Part shown: positions 1 through 7,688 of the stretch, piece by piece
Position numbering within the stretch: the first letter of the stretch is position 1
How the letters are laid out: each line of letters opens with the position of its first letter
Assembly (NCBI RefSeq): GCF_001672915.1
Contig: NZ_LZKR01000121.1
Coordinates: 1-49,807 of the forward strand
Direction of reading: 5' to 3'
Source of the DNA: Mycobacterium sp. 1245805.9
Lineage (GTDB): Bacteria > Actinomycetota > Actinomycetes > Mycobacteriales > Mycobacteriaceae
Length of the DNA: 49,807 bases
The notes under the pieces: generated by a model
The model's database searches: none
What the model was told of the DNA's origin: nothing
Seen by the model: only the letters and a program-made list of their open reading frames with translations
Made by a program: the position numbers and the translations under genes

Positions 1-347
1 ATACATCTGCTGGACGTGCTCGGCAGGGGCTCCGGTTTCAGATACGCATACACATACACAGGGTTTATCTGCGCACCATGGGACGATGCCATGTCCTATC
101 CGCAGATGCAGCGGCTCCATCGTGTGTCCGCCGATGTTGATTCGGCCGTTGCAGCGATCGCCGCAGGCATGCGCGACGGTCGTGCGATTGCCGAGCGGTG
201 CTTCCCGGCGTTCCTTGAAGGGGGGGCAGACGGAGCCGCAGACGCCCCCCATCTGACAGCTTGGCGCATGCCCTCAGCCACCGAGGGCATCTCGCCGCAG
301 CCTTTTTGGCCGGCCCGATGTCGATCGAGACGGCGTCGCGGGAAAGA
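1..347. other. No confident gene; flank of the chimeric locus
   Basis: I see no convincing gene in this stretch downstream of the phosphoesterase stop. A plus-strand reading frame crosses the whole segment from the window edge and runs on to 408, but its codons do not show the strong GC3 bias of this genome, it overlaps the 3' end of the phosphoesterase, and its product resembles nothing I know. It could be the tail of a gene that starts outside the window. There is none of the rplK sequence that normally follows nusG in mycobacteria. Confidence 0.4.
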
Positions 348-1934
348 TCAGCGCGCGGCGCTGTACACGTCGCTGCCAAAGCCCTGCAGGCCGTTCATGC
401 CGGCATAGCCAAGATGCGATAACCCGAAAACGTCCTCGATGCTCTTGAGCAGGGCATAGTGGTTGTAGGGCGTATTGCTGACCGTGCCCGGCTTGACGAA
501 GGGGGAGAGCACCACCGCGCCGACGCGGCCACCGCCAGGGCCGGTCAGGCCCGGCGCGACCGAGTTTGGCCCGGTCGGCTCACCGCAGCAGGCCGAGGTG
601 TCATTCGTATCCGCTTCGTCGAACGTGATGATCAGCAGGCCATCGGACTGGAACGCCGGTGAGTTGATGATCTGCGGCACCCAGGCCTGCAGGAACCGGT
701 TGACCGCCGGCAGTCCGCCTGCGCTCTTGCCGTCCGCGCAGGTGGGCTCGTCGTGACCATCGTTGCACAGGTTTGGCACGATGAAGGAGAACGCGGGCGT
801 GGTTGCAACGCTGTTCAGATCGGTGGCCAGCGAATCGAGCCGCACCACATGACTGTCGCAATACGACTGGTTGTCGATCACTGAGTGGAAATACATGAAC
901 GGGTTGTGGCGCGTCGCGTATCCGTCCGTCGCGATGGCGGAGTGCGTGACGTCCTTGCCATCGAGGGCGGGGTGGGAGCAGGTCGATCTGCCGTCGCGCG
1001 TCAGATCGTTGCCCATGTCTTCCATATAGCCGCGCCAAGCCAACCCTTTGGCATCCAGTTGGCTGGCGATCGTGCCGATGGCGGCAGGGTAGACACAGCC
1101 GGTTCCAGTCACCTGCCCGTTGGCATCGGGGCTCATGGTGCCCAACCAGTCGGTGTAGTACTGGCAGTCAGCCTGGGTCTGCGCATTGGGTGCCTGACCG
1201 CTGATCATGGTCAGGTAGTTATCGTTGCTGTTGTGGCCGGTACCGTAGTACTGAGTCAGCAACGCGCCTTGGCTCGTCAGCGTGTTTGCGAGGTAAGGCG
1301 CTTGGCTGCCAGAACCGAAAGTCTGGGTATAGCCCTTGTTCTCCAGCACGATGACGAACACATGGCCGATCCGGCTTGCGGTTGGCGTCACCGGGCCCTG
1401 CGCGGGTGGCGAGACCGGAGCCGGCGACACTGCTGCCGAAGGCCCACCTGTCGAGTTGGCTGCATCGCTCGCGCCGCCGAAGCCCGTGACGCCCGGGGTG
1501 TTGCGCACCGCGGCCCACGAGTCGTCGGTCAGGTCCATGCGCACCAGGATGTAGCCGGGCAGCACCTTGCGGTTGACCTGCTTGCGCTGGCCGTTCTTGA
1601 TCTCGGTGACCTCTTCGGTGGGCACCTCGACCTGGAAGATGTAGTCGCCGACATCCAGGTTCTGCACGCGGGTTTCCAGGTTGGCCTTCACCTTGTTCTC
1701 GTATCCCGCGTACGAGTGGATGACGTACCAGTCGCCCGGCTTGCTGCGCAGGTCCGCCTTGAGCGCGGCGGCGGGGTCGTCCTCGACCTCCTCGGCCGGC
1801 TCGGCGTGAGCCTCCTCGCCGGGCGTCTCGGTGGTCTCTAGGGTCTCGCTGGCCTCGGCGGCCTCGGTGGTCTCGGCGACGTCTTGCACGTCGACCGCTT
1901 CACCCGCGGACGTGTCACCGTCGAAGGTAGTCAC
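348..1934 (-). CDS. Chimeric ORF: NusG N-terminal half fused to a phosphoesterase
   Basis: Residues 1-152 (GTG start at 1934, 9 nt after AGGAAGGAC) are clearly mycobacterial NusG: an acidic leader, then the NGN domain with [20 protein letters not shown] and [20 protein letters not shown], ending at NTPGVTGF. The native protein would continue to a KOW domain, which is absent. From residue 153 the ORF becomes a Ser/Pro/Ala-rich linker, then a PF04185-type phosphoesterase (acid phosphatase / phospholipase C superfamily) with [23 protein letters not shown] and [14 protein letters not shown] in the usual order. NusG is a cytoplasmic transcription factor and this phosphoesterase family is normally exported, so the fusion makes little functional sense. 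A segment of the linker ([12 protein letters not shown]) looks like the start of a mature lipoprotein just after its lipidated Cys. Either a rearrangement or an assembly join. The fused ORF is seen directly; its expression is unknown. Confidence 0.85.
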   Translation of the reverse strand: MTTFDGDTSAGEAVDVQDVAETTEAAEASETLETTETPGEEAHAEPAEEVEDDPAAALKADLRSKPGDWYVIHSYAGYENKVKANLETRVQNLDVGDYIFQVEVPTEEVTEIKNGQRKQVNRKVLPGYILVRMDLTDDSWAAVRNTPGVTGFGGASDAANSTGGPSAAVSPAPVSPPAQGPVTPTASRIGHVFVIVLENKGYTQTFGSGSQAPYLANTLTSQGALLTQYYGTGHNSNDNYLTMISGQAPNAQTQADCQYYTDWLGTMSPDANGQVTGTGCVYPAAIGTIASQLDAKGLAWRGYMEDMGNDLTRDGRSTCSHPALDGKDVTHSAIATDGYATRHNPFMYFHSVIDNQSYCDSHVVRLDSLATDLNSVATTPAFSFIVPNLCNDGHDEPTCADGKSAGGLPAVNRFLQAWVPQIINSPAFQSDGLLIITFDEADTNDTSACCGEPTGPNSVAPGLTGPGGGRVGAVVLSPFVKPGTVSNTPYNHYALLKSIEDVFGLSHLGYAGMNGLQGFGSDVYSAAR

Positions 1935-1963
1935 GGTTTTCGGTCCTTCCTGTAACTCAAAGC

Positions 1964-2428
1964 TCACCCGAACACCAGCAGCACCAGCTTGGCCAGGCCG
2001 AAATCAGCCAGGCCCACCACCGCCACCATGAACGCCAGGAATGCCAGCACCACGGAGGTGTAGGTCAGCATCTGCCGGCGGTTGGGCCAGATCACCTTCC
2101 GCATCTCGGCAACGACCTGCTTGAGGTAGTTGTAGACGAACGCGAACGGGTTGACCGAACGAGCGCCGGGCTTCTTCGCGGTCTTGGCCTTAGCCGTCCG
2201 AGCCGTCCGGCCCTTCTTGGCCTTGCCCTCCTTGGCGACCTCGACCTCGTCCGGCGACTCGGCGTCGGCGGACGAACCCGAGTCGTCGGCCACGCGTTGC
2301 CGCGTCCGCTTGCCGGTCGGCCGTTGCGGCCGGGTCACCACGGCCGTCCGACCGCCGCTGTCGCGGCTTTGCTCAGTCTCGCCGCCGTCGCGTGCGGCGT
2401 CGTTGGCAGCGTCGCCCTCGTCGCTCAC
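1964..2428 (-). CDS. secE: Preprotein translocase subunit SecE
   Basis: Small essential subunit of the SecYEG channel, clamping SecY in the inner membrane. The 154-residue product has a long, charged, low-complexity N-terminal extension (about residues 1-90, Lys/Arg/Ala-rich) typical of mycobacterial SecE. It is followed by the conserved amphipathic helix with [20 protein letters not shown] (105-124) and one C-terminal membrane helix (125-153). The GTG start at 2428 has AGGAG 6 nt upstream. It lies between trpT and nusG, 29 nt before the nusG start, the standard secE-nusG order, and the two are presumably co-transcribed. Confidence 0.95.
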   Translation of the reverse strand: MSDEGDAANDAARDGGETEQSRDSGGRTAVVTRPQRPTGKRTRQRVADDSGSSADAESPDEVEVAKEGKAKKGRTARTAKAKTAKKPGARSVNPFAFVYNYLKQVVAEMRKVIWPNRRQMLTYTSVVLAFLAFMVAVVGLADFGLAKLVLLVFG

Positions 2429-2523
2429 CGCATGCTCCTTTGTCTGCTAGTTTCCCGCGAACCGTTCCGCATGATGCACTTCTTCCAGTGTCCACCATGG
2501 CACGGTCCGCATAGGTCCGTCAG

Positions 2524-2596
<73 letters not shown>

Positions 2597-2751
2597 TCGC
2601 GGTTGGCAGGCCAACCTGCGCTTACCTGCCGGGGCTTACATGACACGCGCGCTCCCCGATTACTCGAACCCCGGAAAGCGCGCTGATGCTGGGAAAACCC
2701 CGAGGTTCGAGTGTACTCGATACCCCTTATGCGCAGGAAATCCGCGGCAAA

Positions 2752-3252
2752 CTAGGAGGTTCTGATGACCTGCCCGGACTCTTTGTCCCATTTGAGTCGG
2801 GCGGATTCTTCGCCCTGCTGACCCATCAGCGTGGTGTAGGCCTCCAGCACGAGTTCGCCGTCGTCGTTGTGGCAGATGTTCTTCGTGACGACGATGTCGG
2901 CGCCGAAGCGTTCGACCACCGAATGGATGTCCATCCGGGCCCACAGCTTGTCCCCGGCCAGCACCGGCTTGTGGAAGAGGAACTGCTGGTCGACCTGGAC
3001 GATCTGCATGGTCTCCATGCCCACGTCGACGTGCCGGAAGAAATCCAGCTGGACGTATTTGGCGAGGATCGTCACGAAGGTCAGCGGGGCGACGATCGCG
3101 TCGTAGCCGTGCTCGGCGGCCGCGTCCTCGTCGAAGTAGGCTGGGTGATCGCACTTGATGGCCCGCGCGAACTCGCGGAGCTGCTCGCGGCCCACGACGA
3201 AGTAGTCCGGGTACCGCCAGACCATCCCGCGGATGTCGGTTTTGAGAGCCAT
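2752..3252 (-). CDS. hadC: (3R)-hydroxyacyl-ACP dehydratase subunit HadC
   Basis: Non-catalytic, substrate-binding partner of HadB in the HadBC dehydratase of the FAS-II cycle, which removes water from long-chain 3-hydroxyacyl-AcpM during mycolic-acid elongation. The 166-residue single hot-dog fold matches HadC in length. It contains VWRYPDYFVVGREQLREFA near the N-terminus, the APLTF stretch, and VQVDQQFLFHKPVLAGDKL. It lacks the catalytic Asp/His pair of HadB, as expected. The start is 24 nt after the hadB stop, so hadA-hadB-hadC form one operon. The family is known for resistance mutations to thiacetazone and isoxyl. Confidence 0.95.
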   Translation of the reverse strand: MALKTDIRGMVWRYPDYFVVGREQLREFARAIKCDHPAYFDEDAAAEHGYDAIVAPLTFVTILAKYVQLDFFRHVDVGMETMQIVQVDQQFLFHKPVLAGDKLWARMDIHSVVERFGADIVVTKNICHNDDGELVLEAYTTLMGQQGEESARLKWDKESGQVIRTS

Positions 3253-3276
3253 GGGCTTATCTTCTTCCTAGCCCGC

Positions 3277-3705
3277 CTACGCCAGTTTGGCCGACGCGAT
3301 GGCGCGGCCGAAGATTTTTTTGCCGCCGGTGGTGGCGGTGAGGGCGATGGTCACCGACTTGCTCTCGGGATCGACCGACTTCACCCGGCCGCTGAACACC
3401 AGCTCGGCGCCCTTGCCGTCGTTGGGCACCGGCACCACCGCGGTGAAGCGCACGTTGTACTCGGTGACCGCGCCCGGGTCCCCGACCCACGAGGTGACGT
3501 AGCCCCCGCCCAGCCCCATGGTCAACATGCCGTGGGCGATCGCGGTGTCCAGCCCCACGACCTTGGCGATCTCGTCGTCCCAGTGGATCGGGTTCAGGTC
3601 GCCGGAGACCCCCGCGTAGTTGACCAGGTCCTGACGGGTCAGGGGGTAGATCCTCTCCGGCAGCTGGTCCCCCACCTTGACCGAACTGAACTCACGCAGT
3701 GGCAT
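3277..3705 (-). CDS. hadB: (3R)-hydroxyacyl-ACP dehydratase subunit HadB
   Basis: Catalytic subunit of the HadAB and HadBC dehydratases of FAS-II. I chose the ATG at 3705, giving 142 residues, the same length as the M. tuberculosis protein; upstream codons would only extend into hadA. The hydratase-2 motif YAGVSGDLNPIHWDD places the catalytic dyad at Asp36 and His41. HGMLTMGLGGGY follows. The start overlaps the hadA stop by 14 nt, so translation is probably coupled. The protein looks intact. Confidence 0.97.
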   Translation of the reverse strand: MPLREFSSVKVGDQLPERIYPLTRQDLVNYAGVSGDLNPIHWDDEIAKVVGLDTAIAHGMLTMGLGGGYVTSWVGDPGAVTEYNVRFTAVVPVPNDGKGAELVFSGRVKSVDPESKSVTIALTATTGGKKIFGRAIASAKLA

Positions 3706-4171
3706 CAGAAAATCCCTTTTCTCCATTCTCGCCGGCACGGCCCGCGAGGGTCGTGTAGGTCTCCTGCACAACGTCACCGGCTTCGTCGGTGATGATGTTC
3801 TTGGTCACGATGATCTGGGTGCCGTGTGCCTCGCGCATCGAGTCCACCCACACGTCGCAGTAGAGCTTGTCGCCCGCCACGATCGGCTTGGCGAACTTGA
3901 GTACCTGGTCGACCTGGACGATCTGTGCGTCCTCGACCGCGATCTTGGCGTGTTCGAAGAAGGCCGACTGAGCCTGGTAGCCGAACACGCAGATGAACGT
4001 CAGGGGGGCCACCAACCCCTTGTAGCCGAGTTCGGCCGCCGCATCCTCATCCTGAAAAATGGAGCCGTCGTTTTGCACCGCCACCGCGTACTCGCGGATC
4101 TTCTCCCGCTCCACGACATAGTGGTCGGGATAGCGGTAGTGCATCCCGACGATCTTTGCGCTCAAAGACAC
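3692..4171 (-). CDS. hadA: (3R)-hydroxyacyl-ACP dehydratase subunit HadA
   Basis: Substrate-binding subunit of HadAB, the FAS-II dehydratase acting in the earlier rounds of meromycolate elongation. The 159 residues form a hot-dog (MaoC-like) domain with HYRYPDHYVVEREKIREYA, APLTFICVFG and VQVDQVLKFAKPIVAGDKL. It shares this skeleton with HadC further down the operon, which shows their common origin. No catalytic Asp/His motif is present, as in known HadA. Gene order rpmG-hadA-hadB-hadC-trpT-secE-nusG is the conserved mycobacterial arrangement. Confidence 0.96.
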   Translation of the reverse strand: MSLSAKIVGMHYRYPDHYVVEREKIREYAVAVQNDGSIFQDEDAAAELGYKGLVAPLTFICVFGYQAQSAFFEHAKIAVEDAQIVQVDQVLKFAKPIVAGDKLYCDVWVDSMREAHGTQIIVTKNIITDEAGDVVQETYTTLAGRAGENGEKGFSDATA

Positions 4172-4215
4172 AGGTCTAAAGCCTACCTAGTCAACCTCAA
4201 TAAATGTCGCGGGCC

Positions 4216-4383
4216 CTACCGTGTTTCGCGGTGGGGCTGGTGCTTACCGCAATTCGGGCAGAACTTCTTCAGCTCCATGCGGTCGGGGTCGTTGCGGCGG
4301 TTCTTCTTGGTGATGTAGTTACGGTGCTTGCACACCTCGCATGCCAAGGTGATCTTGGGCCGCACATCGGTACTGGAAGCCAT
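4216..4383 (-). CDS. rpmG: 50S ribosomal protein L33 (zinc-binding form)
   Basis: A 55-residue ribosomal protein encoded between hadA and the tRNA genes. It starts [18 protein letters not shown] and has two CxxC pairs, CEVC and CPNC, the zinc-binding (C+) form. The core [18 protein letters not shown] is the L33 signature. Mycobacteria have a second, cysteine-free L33 used under zinc starvation; this locus carries the zinc-replete version (rpmG2 in M. tuberculosis naming). It lies 44 nt upstream of hadA and on the same strand. Confidence 0.95.
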   Translation of the reverse strand: MASSTDVRPKITLACEVCKHRNYITKKNRRNDPDRMELKKFCPNCGKHQPHRETR

Positions 4384-4424
4384 GTCCGTTCTCTCTCAAA
4401 TCGCGCTGTTGTGCTGTTGCCTTG

Positions 4425-4498
<74 letters not shown>

Positions 4499-4551
4499 TC
4501 GGGGCCACCCCGCCTTGGGGTGTGGGCCGCCTGCCTGCTCGGCGTCCGCCG

Positions 4552-4624
4552 AGCCCCCTAACGGAATCGAACCGTTGACCTTTTCCTTACCATGGAAACG
4601 CTCTACCGACTGAGCTAAGGGGGC
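4552..4624 (-). tRNA. thrT: tRNA-Thr (GGT anticodon)
   Basis: A 73-nt cloverleaf with perfect acceptor pairing GCCCCCT/AGGGGGC, D-arm TAGCTCAGTCGGTAGAGC, anticodon stem TTTCC/GGAAA enclosing loop ATGGTAA (anticodon GGT), and T-loop GTTCGATTC. It precedes tRNA-Met on the same strand, as in M. tuberculosis. Confidence 0.95.
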
Positions 4625-4719
4625 CGTTCACCCAAGCGACAGTCCTGCCGCGAGGCCTAAAAGAGGGTACAGCCTGGCGCGCAACGTCACCAAACCACCG
4701 ACTGCCCCCGGGCGGCTCG

Positions 4720-4926
4720 TCAACTGGTCGCGTCGCGACGAGGTTGCCACGCGCTGAGATCGCTGAACTCGTCGTACTCCTCGTCGTCCTTGTCTTCCGG
4801 GTCCGACTCGGCGAGCAAGGTCCGCAACGCCAGATGGACGGCCTCGCGCGTGTCGGCCAGGTGGAACCGACGAATCGCTTCTTGGACCAGATCGTCGTCG
4901 ACTTCGATCTCGACCGTCTTCTTCAT
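4720..4926 (-). CDS. VapB-like orphan antitoxin
   Basis: A 68-residue acidic protein beginning MKKTVEIEVDDDLVQEAIRR, a ribbon-helix-helix style N-terminus of the VapB/DUF2191 antitoxin family. This is followed by a helix with TREAVHLALRTLLAE and an Asp/Glu-rich tail. No PIN-domain toxin gene is adjacent, so it is an orphan or acts in trans. The position matches the small Rv0634A gene of M. tuberculosis. The ATG at 4926 is preceded by TATTGT (4938-4933) with a 6-nt gap, a pattern typical of leaderless mycobacterial transcripts. A longer frame through the upstream tandem repeats is not supported, because the 56-bp unit shifts frame at each copy. Confidence 0.75.
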   Translation of the reverse strand: MKKTVEIEVDDDLVQEAIRRFHLADTREAVHLALRTLLAESDPEDKDDEEYDEFSDLSAWQPRRDATS

Positions 4927-4988
4927 GCGCCAACAATACCCACTACGGGTGACCTGAACCCGGGCGGCGAGTCGCGGGCAAACCACTA

Positions 4989-5156
4989 GACCTGATGGTG
5001 CGGACCCGCTTCGCCCGGCCGCGCCGCGCTCGCGATCCGCACTGGACCTGATGGTGCGGACCCGCTTCGCCCGGCCGCGCCGCGCTCGCGATCCGCACTG
5101 GACCTGATGGTGCGGACCCGCTTCGCCCGGCCGCGCCGCGCTCGCGATCCGCACTA
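4989..5156. repeat. Three 56-bp tandem repeats in a divergent promoter region
   Basis: Three head-to-tail copies of a 56-bp unit beginning GACCTGATGGTGCGGACCCG fill most of the gap between the VapB-like gene and the glyoxalase-like gene. The copies are identical except for the last base (G, G, A). Each unit holds the inverted pair GTGCGGA and TCCGCAC, so hairpins can form within a unit or across a boundary. The array has the size and intergenic setting of a mycobacterial MIRU/VNTR locus. It ends in the first bases of the glyoxalase-like gene's -10 hexamer. Confidence 0.95.
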
Positions 5157-5160
5157 GTCT
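5155..5160 (+). promoter_or_regulatory. -10 element of a leaderless promoter
   Basis: TAGTCT stands exactly 6 nt before the GTG start at 5167, the spacing of a leaderless mycobacterial promoter, and there is no Shine-Dalgarno sequence. Its first two bases are the end of the third 56-bp repeat, so the -35 region must lie inside the repeat array. Confidence 0.55.
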
Positions 5161-5166
5161 GGTCGG

Positions 5167-5880
5167 GTGTCAGAGGACCGGCTGTATTTCCGCCAACTGC
5201 TCTCCGGTCGCGATTTCGCTGCCGGTGACATGTTCGCGACGCAGATGCGCAACTTCGCCTACCTGATCGGGGACCGCCAGACCGGGGACTGTGTGGTGGT
5301 CGACCCCGCGTATGCCGCCGGCGACCTGCTCGACGCGCTCGAGGCCGACGGCATGCACCTGTCCGGCGTACTGGTGACCCACCATCACCCCGACCACGTG
5401 GGCGGGTCGATGATGGGCTTCCAGATGGAGGGCCTGGCCGAGCTGCTGGAGCGAGCGGCCGTCCCGGTGCATGTGAATGCCCATGAAGCCGTTTGGGTTT
5501 CGAGGGTGACCGGGATCGGCCTCGGCGACCTCACCACCCACGAGGGCCACGACAAGGTCAGCATCGGCGACATCGAGATCGAGCTGCTGCACACGCCGGG
5601 CCACACCCCCGGCAGCCAGTGCTTCCTGCTCGGGGACCGCCTGGTCGCCGGGGACACGCTGTTCCTGGACGGGTGCGGGCGCACCGACTTCCCCGGCGGC
5701 GACTCCGACGAGATGTATCGCAGCCTGCAGCGGCTCGCCGCGCTGCCGGGCGACCCGACAGTCTTTCCGGGACACTGGTATTCGGCCGAGCCGAGCGCAT
5801 CGCTGTCGGAGGTCAAGCGCTCCAACTATGTGTATCGCGCCGCGGACCTTGATCAGTGGCGAATGTTGATGGGCGGCTAA
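5167..5880 (+). CDS. Glyoxalase-II-like MBL-fold hydrolase
   Basis: A 237-residue metallo-beta-lactamase-fold hydrolase, likely a thioester or persulfide hydrolase of the glyoxalase II type. Metal ligands are visible: THHHPDH at 71-77, His146 in HTPGHTPGS, Asp163 in AGDTLF and His203 in FPGHWYS. The C-terminal substrate domain of classical glyoxalase II is largely absent, so the substrate is uncertain. It corresponds to Rv0634c by position. The GTG start at 5167 fits a leaderless transcript from TAGTCT. Confidence 0.85.
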   Translation: MSEDRLYFRQLLSGRDFAAGDMFATQMRNFAYLIGDRQTGDCVVVDPAYAAGDLLDALEADGMHLSGVLVTHHHPDHVGGSMMGFQMEGLAELLERAAVPVHVNAHEAVWVSRVTGIGLGDLTTHEGHDKVSIGDIEIELLHTPGHTPGSQCFLLGDRLVAGDTLFLDGCGRTDFPGGDSDEMYRSLQRLAALPGDPTVFPGHWYSAEPSASLSEVKRSNYVYRAADLDQWRMLMGG

Positions 5881-6005
5881 TTGACGTGGGGCAATTTTTC
5901 GCTGCACTGATTGCGCGGTCGGCAATATCGGCCGAATACCTCTACGATCGGTCCAGCGAAATGTCCCGCCGAAGATCGCTGTGATATAAGCGGAGGGTGG
6001 ATTCA

Positions 6006-6839
6006 ATGGGGTGGATCCAGGACGGCTGGCACGGGGTGACAAATGTGGGGTCCAGCACCTGGTTGGCGTGGGCGGCGTGGGCCGCCATCTTGCTGGGTAT
6101 CGTCGCGCTGATCTTCACAAATCGCCAGCTCAGGCTCAACCGGCGGGTGGCCGCGGAGAAGATTCGGCCGCACGTCGCGATGTACATGGAACCGCATCCC
6201 GCCGACTGGCACGTAATCGAACTGGTCGTCCGGAATTTCGGCCAGACCGCGGCCTACGACATCCGCTTTTCATTTCCGAATCCGCCGACGGTAGCCGAAT
6301 ACGAAAACGCCGCCGACGGCTACGCCGACGTCGTACAACTGCAGCTTCCGAGCGAGTTGCCGGTGCTCGCGCCCGGCCAGGAATGGCGCATGGTGTGGGA
6401 CTCGGCGCTCGACCGCGCCGAAATCGGAACGGGCATCGAATCCCGCTTCGCCGGCACCCTGATCTATTACGACCGCCCCGACAAGCCGCGCGGTTGGCGG
6501 TTCTGGCAGGGCGAGCGACCCGCCCTGCAGACGAGCGTGGTGCTGGACTGGGATGCGCTGCCGCCGGTCCAGCGCATCGAGTTGATGACGACGCACGACC
6601 TGGCGAAACGGGAAAAACAGAAGCTGGAGCTGCTGCGCGGCCTGCTGACCTACTTCCACTACGCCAGCAAGGAAACGCGCCCCGACGTGTTCCGCAGCGA
6701 GATCGAGCGGATCAACGGCGCCGTGCAGGAGACGCAGGAGCGGTGGCGCACCCGGCTGCTCGACCAGCCCACCGATGTCGGACTGCGCTGGGGTAACGCC
6801 GAAGCGGATCTGGCCAAACACCGCAGCCAGCACGTCTGA
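6006..6839 (+). CDS. Membrane-anchored conserved hypothetical protein
   Basis: A 277-residue protein of unknown function, matching Rv0633c by position. I chose ATG 6006, which lies 9 nt after GGAGG (5992-5996); a GTG at 5997 would abut the ribosome-binding site. One N-terminal membrane helix (about residues 17-38, WAAWAAILLGIVALIFT) is followed by a basic stretch, then a soluble part. The soluble part first resembles a beta-rich domain (VIELVVRNFGQTAAYDIRF) and later a charged helical tail (KREKQKLELLRGLL). By the positive-inside rule the bulk is probably cytoplasmic. It is followed after 22 nt by the enoyl-CoA hydratase gene, so they may be co-transcribed. Confidence 0.75.
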   Translation: MGWIQDGWHGVTNVGSSTWLAWAAWAAILLGIVALIFTNRQLRLNRRVAAEKIRPHVAMYMEPHPADWHVIELVVRNFGQTAAYDIRFSFPNPPTVAEYENAADGYADVVQLQLPSELPVLAPGQEWRMVWDSALDRAEIGTGIESRFAGTLIYYDRPDKPRGWRFWQGERPALQTSVVLDWDALPPVQRIELMTTHDLAKREKQKLELLRGLLTYFHYASKETRPDVFRSEIERINGAVQETQERWRTRLLDQPTDVGLRWGNAEADLAKHRSQHV

Positions 6840-6861
6840 CGCGGGATCGAAGGAGCAACCC

Positions 6862-7557
6862 ATGACCGGCCCGGTCGCCTACAGCCAGCAGGACTCCATC
6901 GCGGTCATCAGGATGGACGACGGCAAGGTCAACGCGCTGGGCCCGACCATGCAGCAGGCGCTGAACGAGGCCATCGACCAGGCCGACAGCGACAATGTCG
7001 GGGCGCTGGTGATCACCGGGAACGATCGGGTGTTCAGCGGCGGCTTCGACCTGAAGATCCTGACCTCGGGTCAGGCGCAGCCCGCGATCGACATGCTGCG
7101 GGGCGGCTTCGAGCTGGCCTACCGGCTGTTGTCCTACCCCAAGCCGGTGGTGATGGCCTGCACCGGCCACGCCATCGCGATGGGCGCGTTCCTGCTGTCG
7201 TCCGGCGACCACCGGGTGGCCGCCCACGCCTACAACATCCAGGCCAACGAGGTCGCGATCGGCATGGTCATCCCGCACGCGGCGCTGGAGATCATGAAAC
7301 TGCGGCTGACGCGGTCCGCCTACCAGCAGGCCGCCGGGCTGGCCAAGACGTTCTTCGGCGAAACCGCCCTCGCGGCGGGCTTTGTCGACGAAATCGTGTT
7401 GCCGGAGGTGGTGGTCAGCCGCGCCGAGGAAGCCGCGCGTGAATTCGCCGGCCTGCACCAGCACGCCCACGCCGCAACGAAATTGCGCGCCCGCGCCGAC
7501 GCCCTGGCGGCCATCCGCGCCGGAATCGACGGGATAGAGGCCGAGTTCGGGCTCTGA
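6862..7557 (+). CDS. echA3: Enoyl-CoA hydratase/isomerase family protein (EchA3-like)
   Basis: Crotonase-fold enzyme of 231 residues, the length of M. tuberculosis EchA3 at the same locus. AAGGAG lies just upstream of ATG 6862; an earlier in-frame start would invade the previous gene. The fold signatures are GNDRVFSGGFDLKIL (CoA binding and first oxyanion-hole segment) and ACTGHAIAMGAFLLSSGDHRVA (second oxyanion-hole segment). The region that usually holds catalytic glutamates reads NEVAIGMVIPHAALEI. The exact acyl-CoA substrate cannot be told. The gene ends before a strong hairpin that separates it from the convergent cyanase gene. Confidence 0.85.
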   Translation: MTGPVAYSQQDSIAVIRMDDGKVNALGPTMQQALNEAIDQADSDNVGALVITGNDRVFSGGFDLKILTSGQAQPAIDMLRGGFELAYRLLSYPKPVVMACTGHAIAMGAFLLSSGDHRVAAHAYNIQANEVAIGMVIPHAALEIMKLRLTRSAYQQAAGLAKTFFGETALAAGFVDEIVLPEVVVSRAEEAAREFAGLHQHAHAATKLRARADALAAIRAGIDGIEAEFGL

Positions 7558-7580
7558 AGCGCCGCGCGCGCTGATGTAGT

Positions 7581-7637
7581 GAGGAGGCGAACGCGGTGGC
7601 AGGTAAAAGACCTGGCCACCGCGTTGCTCGCCTCCTC
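7581..7637. terminator. Bidirectional hairpin between convergent genes
   Basis: GAGGAGGCGAACGCGGTGG pairs with CCACCGCGTTGCTCGCCTCCTC around AGGT-AAAAG-ACCT, giving a stem of over 20 bp with small bulges. It sits between the ends of the EchA3-like gene and the cyanase gene. There is no U-tract, as is common for mycobacterial terminators. Confidence 0.75.
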
Positions 7638-7688
7638 GCCGCCAGTGTGACACGCACGTCCGGCGCCGTCACTTCACCCTGGCGCGGG

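Noticed and set aside
16..408. Plus-strand ORF of 130 codons at the window edge
   Set aside because: It overlaps the end of the phosphoesterase, has no recognisable domain and lacks strong GC3 bias. It may be a gene tail but cannot be supported.
4989..5156. Tandem repeats as a CRISPR array
   Set aside because: The copies are contiguous with no variable spacers and there are no cas genes, so this is a tandem repeat.
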